Assembly (NCBI GenBank): GCA_023436685.1
Contig: JAEZIL010000088.1
Location: 1 to 5,224 of the forward strand
Direction: 5' to 3'
DNA: 5,224 bases
From: Bacteroidota bacterium
Lineage (GTDB): Bacteria > Bacteroidota > Bacteroidia > Chitinophagales > Chitinophagaceae
The notes under the pieces were generated by a model, which ran no database searches, was not told the DNA's origin, and saw only the letters and a program-made list of their open reading frames with translations. Positions within the stretch are counted from its first letter, which is position 1. Every line of letters begins with the position of its first letter. Below, in pieces: positions 1-5,224 of this stretch. Both the position numbers and the translations under genes were made by a program.

Positions 1-1
1 A

Positions 2-3000
2 TCTAATGTTGAAGTGTTTGGGCAAAATAGAATACAATATCGCAAGTTCGACTGGAAGTTTTTTGATACCAAGCATTTTCGCATTTATCACTACGATGCT
101 GCCGGTCGTCAGTTAGCAAGATATGTATCGGAACAGGTAGAGAATGACGTGGCTGTGGTAGAGAAAAAGCTTGGAGGGGATTTTCCTCATCTCAATATTA
201 TTGTTTACAATTCTTACGACGAATACCGTCAAACCAACATAGGCCGCAAGTACGATTCCCAGCTACAAGATATACCTGCAGGCACGGTAGATATTGTAGG
301 CGATAAGCTTGTGGTATATTTTACAGGTGTACATACCGACCTCCGCAGGCAAACGCGTGCGGGTATGTCGCGTGCCATTATGGAACGTTTGTTATTTGGC
401 GAGAATTTTCGGGAAATGGTAAAGAATGCATTACTCATGAACTTGCCCAATTGGACTGTAAATGGTTTTATATCTTATATAGTAGATGGCTGGGATAGTA
501 AAAGCAATACTGCCTGGCGAAACCTGATTGAAGCTAACCCTTCAAATGGTTTTTATGAACTGGCAGAGAAACAACCCGAATTAGCAGGTAAAGCCTTTTG
601 GAAATATATTACGGATAAGTACGGTGAGAACAACATGAAAAACCTGTTGTATAGCATGCAAATGAAATCAAGCTTGCAGCAGGGAATAAAAATGTCGTTG
701 GGGCAAACGGTAAAGCAAGCCTATGATAGTACGCTTAGCTATTTTGCCCAGATATATGCAATTGATGACAGTAAGCAGGAATGGCCCGAAGAAAAAAATG
801 CACTCATTGAAATTGACATCCCGAAAGATCCTGCTGTAACTATACGAAATATAAAAGTTGCACCTAAAGGTAATGATGTGGCGTATGTGCAATGGAAAAA
901 TGGCGAGTATACTGTGTATATTCAGAAAACGAAAGACCAGAAAGAACGCAGTGCTATACTGACTGGCGGAAGGGTTGATTATAATGAGCAGGCCGATCCT
1001 GACTATCCCCTCTTAGCTTGGTCAAACAATGGATATAAGCTGGGTATCATTTATAAAAAAGGTACGCAGACAAAACTGCGTATATATAATTCGCTGAAGG
1101 GTAAAATTGAGAATGTAAATATTCCTAAAAACAGGTTCGACAGGTTGCTGAGCATGTCTTTCATGGAAGATGACGATAGGCTAATGCTTTCGGCAATAAA
1201 GAAAAGCCAGACCGATCTTTACGAAATGCGTATACGCGGTGCGCGCATGACCAATATAACTAACGATGCCTGGGACGATGTGCAACCCTGGTATGTAAGT
1301 GGTGGTTCGCGCAAGGGTATATTATTCTTGTCCAACCGCACAAAACCTAACCTCGATGTGCCTATAGGGGTAAATGAGTTGCCTACCGGTCCTATGAACG
1401 TGTTTTTTTACAACACAAAAACACAAAGACGCGAGCTTATTCAGATGTCGGATATAACAAGTGGCACCATAACGCAACCCATACAGTATGGCAGCGATAA
1501 TTACTCTTACTTGTATGATGCTAATGGTGTTCAAAACAAGTATGTAGTGCTGATGGGCCGCGATGTGAATAATATGGATTCGGCCTATGCCGTGCCTATT
1601 ACAAATTATAACCACAATATTGTAGCCCACCAATATAACCCTTCCAGTAACCAGGTTGCAGATGTTATACAGGTAGGTGATAAATACCGTGTGTTTTTTT
1701 CAGAGCTAAAGGTGCCGGGTATTAACGCAACAGCTAAAACACTACAACCCTCCAGCCTCACACTCACCGAACTGAATAAAAAACAGTACGTACCCTCTTT
1801 GCCAGCTTCTATAGATTATGGGATATCTTTACCTGTTACCGATGTACCTGTAGGTGCTACCAACAGAGAACCTGTAGTACAAAGCGGCAACATATTTCAG
1901 TCGGAGTTTGCAGAGCCTGAGCAGGCAACACCATCCGTTTCAAGCAAGGAATCTCCGGGTAACAATAGCATTGGAGCTGCAGATTCAGCAGAGCAGTTTA
2001 ATTTATCTAATTCCGAATTTGAGCCAATAGAGAATAAAGACAGGCCGGTACAAGTGCTGCCCGAGGTAGTAGAAGACACTACTGTAAAAGGTAAAATACG
2101 AATAGCTAAACTTGAAACGCCACCTGTTGATAGTGCCTACCTGAAAATGAAAGCGCAGCCATATAGGTTAAGCTTTCGGCCCGATTTCTTTTCTGTAAGG
2201 CTGGATAATACAGTACTTTTTAATAAATATCAGTCAGTACAGCAAACCGGTGGCCGTTTTAATAACCCCGATCTGGGAGGTATGATAACTATAAGTCTTG
2301 ATGATGCAATGGAAAACCATCGCTTCACCGGAGGTTTCAGGCTACCATTAAATTTTTCTGGCAGCACTTATTTCCTTCAATATCAGAACTTCAAGCGTAG
2401 GGTAGATTGGGGAGTACTATACTTACGTACCAGCACTACCTTCCCTGATGTGGTAACATTTGTAGATAGCGCTAATAATCCTATCGCGCAGCAGGAGGTA
2501 CTGCTGAAAACAAATACTAATTATCTGCAGGGGTCGGTAAGCTATCCGTTCGATAGGGTAAGAAGTGTGCGTATGCATTTAGGCTTTAGGCAAGACCAGT
2601 TGAACCTGCGCGCTGAAAACGTATTTGGTTTGGCTAACCCTGAAAAACCTAACCAGTATTGGGTGAACAGCCGTGTAGAATACATTTTCGACAACACGAT
2701 AAGGCCCGCACTCAATATTTATAATGGGTTCAGGTATAAGGTTTTTGCCGAGTATATGTATCAGTTGAATGGAGACCTGAGTGGCTTTTACAATCTGGGC
2801 ATTGATTTTCGCTATTACAAGAAATTGTATAAGAATATTACATGGGCCAATAGAATAGCCGGAGCACATTCGGCGGGCGACCAGAAAATACTGTATAATT
2901 TAGGTGGTGTGGACAATTGGCTAATGCCTAAGTACAGCGACTATGTACCTGTTAGGCCTACCGAAAATTATGCATTCCAGGCGCTTGCTACTAATTTGCG

Positions 3001-3388
3001 TGGCTACGAGCAAAACTCACGCAATGGCAATACCTATGCTGTATTGAACACTGAAGTACGCGTGCCGGTATTCAGTACATTCATAAAAAGACCTATACAA
3101 TCTGCCTTTATAAGAAATTTCCAGGCTGTAGCTTTTATTGATGCTGGTTCGGCCTGGACAGGCTTAGTACCCAATGCCGATGCGCTACGTAACGACCGTA
3201 TTTTGTATGATCCTGCAATATCGCCCATACAATTTACAATTACCGATCAGACCGGAGGTATTGGCGTAGGCTATGGTGCCGGTGTACGTACCAATGTGTT
3301 TGGTTACTTTTTGCGTATGGATGCTGCATGGAATATAGAAGGCCGTGTAAAGCCATTGCTGCATTTGTCTTTAGGCACCGATTTTTAA
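2..3388 (+). CDS. Large outer-membrane protein: MA-like domain, TolB-like propeller, Omp85-like barrel (5' partial)
   Basis: This reading frame is open to the left edge (Ser-Asn-Val-Glu precede the GTG at 14), so the start, and probably a signal peptide, lie outside the window. Residues are counted from codon 14. Residues 1 to about 250 resemble the peptidase-MA-like region of Bacteroidota 'TolB-like' proteins, but no HExxH zinc motif is present; the helix at L110-A121 carries Arg/Gln instead. Residues about 275-560 are TolB/WD40-like propeller repeats, clearest at D422-R443 (DVQPW...ILFLSNR). Residues about 567-716 form a Pro/Ser/Thr/Glu-rich linker. Residues about 717-1124 look like a transmembrane beta-barrel: surface-antigen/Omp85-type RGY at 996-998, DAGSAW at 1043-1048, and a terminal Phe typical of outer-membrane proteins. 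The likely location is the outer membrane with the propeller in the periplasm. The function is unknown to me; envelope assembly or transport is inference. Stop TAA at 3386-3388, followed by a hairpin terminator. Confidence is high for the gene and architecture, low for a role. Confidence 0.9.
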   Translation, partial: SNVEVFGQNRIQYRKFDWKFFDTKHFRIYHYDAAGRQLARYVSEQVENDVAVVEKKLGGDFPHLNIIVYNSYDEYRQTNIGRKYDSQLQDIPAGTVDIVGDKLVVYFTGVHTDLRRQTRAGMSRAIMERLLFGENFREMVKNALLMNLPNWTVNGFISYIVDGWDSKSNTAWRNLIEANPSNGFYELAEKQPELAGKAFWKYITDKYGENNMKNLLYSMQMKSSLQQGIKMSLGQTVKQAYDSTLSYFAQIYAIDDSKQEWPEEKNALIEIDIPKDPAVTIRNIKVAPKGNDVAYVQWKNGEYTVYIQKTKDQKERSAILTGGRVDYNEQADPDYPLLAWSNNGYKLGIIYKKGTQTKLRIYNSLKGKIENVNIPKNRFDRLLSMSFMEDDDRLMLSAIKKSQTDLYEMRIRGARMTNITNDAWDDVQPWYVSGGSRKGILFLSNRTKPNLDVPIGVNELPTGPMNVFFYNTKTQRRELIQMSDITSGTITQPIQYGSDNYSYLYDANGVQNKYVVLMGRDVNNMDSAYAVPITNYNHNIVAHQYNPSSNQVADVIQVGDKYRVFFSELKVPGINATAKTLQPSSLTLTELNKKQYVPSLPASIDYGISLPVTDVPVGATNREPVVQSGNIFQSEFAEPEQATPSVSSKESPGNNSIGAADSAEQFNLSNSEFEPIENKDRPVQVLPEVVEDTTVKGKIRIAKLETPPVDSAYLKMKAQPYRLSFRPDFFSVRLDNTVLFNKYQSVQQTGGRFNNPDLGGMITISLDDAMENHRFTGGFRLPLNFSGSTYFLQYQNFKRRVDWGVLYLRTSTTFPDVVTFVDSANNPIAQQEVLLKTNTNYLQGSVSYPFDRVRSVRMHLGFRQDQLNLRAENVFGLANPEKPNQYWVNSRVEYIFDNTIRPALNIYNGFRYKVFAEYMYQLNGDLSGFYNLGIDFRYYKKLYKNITWANRIAGAHSAGDQKILYNLGGVDNWLMPKYSDYVPVRPTENYAFQALATNLRGYEQNSRNGNTYAVLNTEVRVPVFSTFIKRPIQSAFIRNFQAVAFIDAGSAWTGLVPNADALRNDRILYDPAISPIQFTITDQTGGIGVGYGAGVRTNVFGYFLRMDAAWNIEGRVKPLLHLSLGTDF

Positions 3389-3402
3389 AGGTGAATAAAA
3401 TA

Positions 3403-3438
3403 TAAAAGGAAGGGCGAGACTACTCGCCCTTCCTTTTA
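3403..3438. terminator. Bidirectional rho-independent terminator between convergent genes
   Basis: A perfect inverted repeat has arms at 3403-3418 and 3423-3438 (16 bp) around the 4-nt loop ACTA. The core is GC-rich (GGGCGAG/CTCGCCC). The outer ends are A4 on the left and T4 on the right, so either strand would read as a stem followed by U residues. It lies 14 nt after the stop of the plus-strand barrel gene and 17 nt beyond the stop of the minus-strand hydrolase gene, the right position to end both transcripts. The U-tracts belong to the stem rather than following it, so efficiency is unknown. Confidence 0.88.
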
Positions 3439-3445
3439 CGCAATA

Positions 3446-3461
3446 CGATAAACTTTTATCG
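3446..3461. repeat. Small inverted repeat overlapping the hydrolase stop codon
   Basis: CGATAAA at 3446-3452 and TTTATCG at 3455-3461 are perfect 7-nt arms around a 2-nt centre. The element covers the stop codon (3456-3458) of the minus-strand hydrolase gene and lies just before the strong terminator hairpin as read on that strand. It is AT-rich and a 2-nt loop cannot close fully, so any hairpin would be weak. It may be an accessory part of the terminator or chance. Confidence 0.35.
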
Positions 3462-4709
3462 TTCTATAATAAATTTTACATGGCTTATTTGTCCGTTCAA
3501 GGCTACTTTGCATAGGTAAATTCCTGCCGGTAAAGCCCGGATATCCAGTTGCGTATCTGCGCTGTTAAAATGGCCGCTGGCTACTACTTTACCTATAGCA
3601 TTAACTATTGCATACTGCTTCGAACTACCTTCTTTGCCTGTAGAAATGGATAGATTGTTTGAAGCGGGGTTAGGGCTTACAGATAATTTTATTGGTTTAA
3701 CAATTGGTAAGCCTGTGGTTACCTCCATGCAGTTGGCTGCAGAAAGTTGTTTACATCCATCATTGTTGGTACCTACTACATGGTAGCAGTGTGTGCCGGC
3801 GGTAGCAGGTGTGTAAGAATTAGTTGTTGTATTCCCTTCAAGAGTATCATTGCGGTACCAGGCATAGTTGGCAAAGCCTGCTGAGGCTATTAGGTTTGTG
3901 CCATCGTAGTCTAAGTGAGGCACAAAATTCTGTAATCCAGTTGGGGCTATACTATCCATCACAGTTTCGTAAGCAATAAGCCGCATCCTTCGGGCAGTGG
4001 CCGGGTCTATACCCGCATCAAATGAGATATGCTCGCCATTAATACGATATAGCGTGGTGAAAATGGTAGCCGCGGTAAGGAAAGCACCTTCGCGTGATTG
4101 GTGTGCTTCATCAGGGCTCCAGAGGTCTACACCTGGCATCGAATCGATACTGCGCAGCCATGCGAGGCCAATCGGCGATACGATTTCGTTCATCATGCCA
4201 TTCAACCGTAAATAATTATCATAAATATTAGTGATGCACTTCTCGCCATCGCCCACATCAGGCCAGCAATTTTTTAATGCCCAACCCGCAAAAAATATCA
4301 TTTGTGCGCAAGGATGATAGTGCGCCATTGAATCGCGTATTTTCATATGCCCTTCTACAACTTTGCTTCTTGTAGGGTCAGGAAACCTACCCTCATCTAC
4401 AAATCTTCCCTGGTTGTCTTGCAGTACCAGGTAGTCTATCTTGTTGTTGCGTATAAGATCGAATACAATGGGGTTATTCATATGCGCCATAGCACCTTGA
4501 GCTACATCGCCAACACTAACACCACCGGGTGCATGTACCAATATTTCCATGTGTTTACCGTCTGCCATAGCTAAGCCCTGTGTAAGTCCGGGTACATTTT
4601 CTACAGCGGTAAAGCTATTCCCTATAAATAATACACGTGTAGTGTCGGCCGCCCGGCTTTGTACGGCAAAAGCTGCCAGTACAAGTAGTGAAGTAAATAT
4701 TTTATTCAT
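3456..4709 (-). CDS. Secreted SGNH/GDSL-like hydrolase with Ig-like module and T9SS sorting domain
   Basis: A complete 417-residue protein. Residues 1-20 form a signal peptide (N-terminal Lys, hydrophobic stretch 8-16, likely cleavage after Ser-Arg-Ala). Residues about 24-255 look like an SGNH-type esterase/hydrolase: the nucleophile block is GNSFT at 30-34 (Ser32; GNS replaces classical GDS), GG at 62-63 may supply the oxyanion hole, YLVLQDN at 93-99 matches the later strand-loop block, and D200/H203 in SPDEAH complete the probable triad. This layout resembles GNS-type (DUF4886-like) hydrolases, whose substrates are often carbohydrate esters; the substrate here cannot be read. Residues about 263-331 look like an Ig/PKD-like module (YAWYRND...GTHCYHV...NDGC). 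Residues about 340-417 match a type A T9SS C-terminal domain (LSVSPNPASNN, then LPAGIYLCKV and a short last strand), implying export across the outer membrane and surface attachment or release. The ATG at 4707-4709 is preferred because the signal peptide starts there; no Shine-Dalgarno sequence is visible. Transcription is convergent with the barrel gene and divergent from the MCE gene. Confidence 0.92.
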   Translation of the reverse strand: MNKIFTSLLVLAAFAVQSRAADTTRVLFIGNSFTAVENVPGLTQGLAMADGKHMEILVHAPGGVSVGDVAQGAMAHMNNPIVFDLIRNNKIDYLVLQDNQGRFVDEGRFPDPTRSKVVEGHMKIRDSMAHYHPCAQMIFFAGWALKNCWPDVGDGEKCITNIYDNYLRLNGMMNEIVSPIGLAWLRSIDSMPGVDLWSPDEAHQSREGAFLTAATIFTTLYRINGEHISFDAGIDPATARRMRLIAYETVMDSIAPTGLQNFVPHLDYDGTNLIASAGFANYAWYRNDTLEGNTTTNSYTPATAGTHCYHVVGTNNDGCKQLSAANCMEVTTGLPIVKPIKLSVSPNPASNNLSISTGKEGSSKQYAIVNAIGKVVASGHFNSADTQLDIRALPAGIYLCKVALNGQISHVKFIIER

Positions 4710-4928
4710 TGTTGATAGTTTGCTGTTGCAAAGACCATTAGCTAATACGGAAAGATAGGGTGAGATAGATTAAAATACTGTTAGAAACAAAAAGAGGCAG
4801 GGGGAGGACTTGTATACACAGTTTTATATCTGGCACGAATATTACATATCTTTAGTAAAGAATAATAAACCAATGTTTTATCTCTTTTCCGTTACTTTTG
4901 TTAATATATAAACTGTTCGTCCACTATT
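4710..4928. other. Divergent intergenic region, 219 bp
   Basis: This region separates the minus-strand hydrolase gene from the plus-strand MCE gene. Facing right it holds the TACTTTTG element. Facing left I find no exact TAnnTTTG; the closest is TATCTTTC (4757 down to 4750, one mismatch), without a TTG at suitable spacing, so the hydrolase promoter is unassigned. A purine-rich stretch lies at about 4785-4808. Two short palindromes are present: TGTATACA at 4811-4818 and TCTTTA-G-TAAAGA at 4849-4861. No small gene or structured RNA is evident. Confidence 0.6.
4893..4900 (+). promoter_or_regulatory. Bacteroidota-type -7 promoter element for the MCE gene
   Basis: TACTTTTG matches the Bacteroidota sigma-ABfr -7 consensus TAnnTTTG at every defined position. 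It sits 28 nt before the ATG at 4929, giving a predicted start of transcription near 4904-4906 and a short AT-rich leader with no Shine-Dalgarno sequence. The -33 TTG element is not clear: the nearest candidate is ATG at 4873-4875 with a 17-nt spacer, a weak match. The assignment rests on the -7 box and its position. Confidence 0.6.
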
Positions 4929-5224
4929 ATGAAGTTGTCAAACGAAGCTAAGATTGGTCTACTCGTTGCCGTCTCTTTACTCATACTTTTTGCAGGTTTT
5001 TACTTTTTAAAAGGTGCTAACTTGTTTTCGGGCGAACATGAATATTATGCATATTATGACGATGTACAAGGGTTACAGCCAGCCTCGCAGGTACAAGTAA
5101 AAGGTTTGGCTGTAGGTAGGGTTTCAGCAATAGAATTGAATGGTAATGAAAAAGTGAAAGTGACCATTGCGGTAAAAAAAGATATTAAAGTATATAAAGG
5201 CAGTATACTTAAGCTGATATCTGC
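4929..5224 (+). CDS. MlaD-family (MCE-domain) protein, 3' partial
   Basis: The frame opens with ATG at 4929-4931 and runs open off the right edge, giving 98 codons plus two bases. Residues 1-8 are a short polar N-terminus with Lys2 and Lys8; residues 9-26 are one hydrophobic segment fitting an uncleaved inner-membrane anchor. From about residue 37 an MCE/MlaD domain begins: EYYAYYDDVQGLQPASQVQV followed by KGLAVGRVSAIEL, the family pattern of a strand, a 'gl..gs.V...G..VG.V..I' motif and a basic strand (VKVTIAVKKDI). MCE proteins form periplasmic rings or tubes that carry phospholipids between the inner and outer membranes with an ABC transporter (MlaEF type). The permease and ATPase are not in view. 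The start is supported by the N-terminal anchor position and by the TACTTTTG promoter 28 nt upstream; no Shine-Dalgarno sequence is seen. I give no gene symbol because Bacteroidota carry several MCE paralogues and only the N-terminus is visible. Confidence 0.92.
   Translation, partial: MKLSNEAKIGLLVAVSLLILFAGFYFLKGANLFSGEHEYYAYYDDVQGLQPASQVQVKGLAVGRVSAIELNGNEKVKVTIAVKKDIKVYKGSILKLIS

Noticed and set aside
14..16. GTG as the start codon of the large barrel-protein gene
   Set aside because: The frame is open to the left edge, no signal peptide follows this codon, and the residues spanning it (Val-Glu-Val-Phe-Gly-Gln-Asn) read as continuous family sequence, so the true start is upstream.
1322..1633. 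Minus-strand open frame of 103 codons inside the barrel-protein gene
   Set aside because: It lies fully within a well-supported gene on the other strand, has His/Ile/Cys-rich composition typical of an antisense frame, and shows no recognisable domain. The other short opposite-strand frames within the two large genes are rejected for the same reason.
1403..1700. Two runs of seven T (1403-1409 and 1694-1700) as possible slippage or frameshift sites
   Set aside because: Both sit in Val-Phe-Phe codons and the reading frame continues intact with sensible propeller sequence on both sides, so there is no sign of a frameshift.
4549..4758. Plus-strand open frame of 69 codons overlapping the hydrolase gene start
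   Set aside because: It runs antisense to the signal peptide and catalytic block of the hydrolase and has no domain or promoter; it is best read as a shadow frame.
4785..4808. Purine-rich stretch as a ribosome binding site or structured element
   Set aside because: It is over 100 nt from the MCE start codon, has no hairpin partner nearby, and has no open frame that would use it.
4811..4818. TGTATACA palindrome as an operator
   Set aside because: It is only 8 bp, a single copy, and not placed at a recognised promoter; chance is the simpler explanation.

Overview
The window looks like chromosomal DNA of a Bacteroidota bacterium, plausibly from the Chitinophagia/Sphingobacteriia side, although the genus cannot be fixed. 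Four signs point this way: a secreted protein ending in a type IX secretion (T9SS) type A sorting domain, an outer-membrane protein with the Bacteroidota-typical fusion of a TolB-like propeller to an Omp85-like barrel, a TAnnTTTG-type -7 promoter element, and gene starts without Shine-Dalgarno sequences. Base composition is moderately AT-rich and even across the genes, with no mobile element, tRNA, rRNA, CRISPR array or sign of recent transfer.

Layout. (1) Positions 2-3388, plus strand: the 3' part, nearly all, of a large gene for a cell-envelope protein. It has a degenerate peptidase-MA-like N-terminal region, a TolB-like beta-propeller, a Pro/Ser/Glu-rich linker and a C-terminal surface-antigen/Omp85-like beta-barrel. 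Its true start lies before the window. (2) Positions 3403-3438: a 16-bp perfect hairpin with A-run and T-run flanks, placed between two convergent genes and likely to terminate both. (3) Positions 3456-4709, minus strand: a complete gene for a secreted SGNH/GDSL-like hydrolase with an Ig-like module and a T9SS C-terminal sorting domain. (4) Positions 4710-4928: a divergent intergenic region with a good Bacteroidota -7 element facing right. (5) Positions 4929-5224, plus strand: the 5' end of an MlaD-type MCE-domain gene, cut by the window edge.

The three genes do not form one operon, because orientations alternate (+, -, +). The shared theme is the cell envelope: an outer-membrane barrel protein, a T9SS-exported hydrolase, and an inner-membrane-anchored lipid-transport component. 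Any functional link between them is inference. I did not find a convincing undescribed system. The most unusual item is the multi-domain barrel protein, whose exact role is unknown to me.
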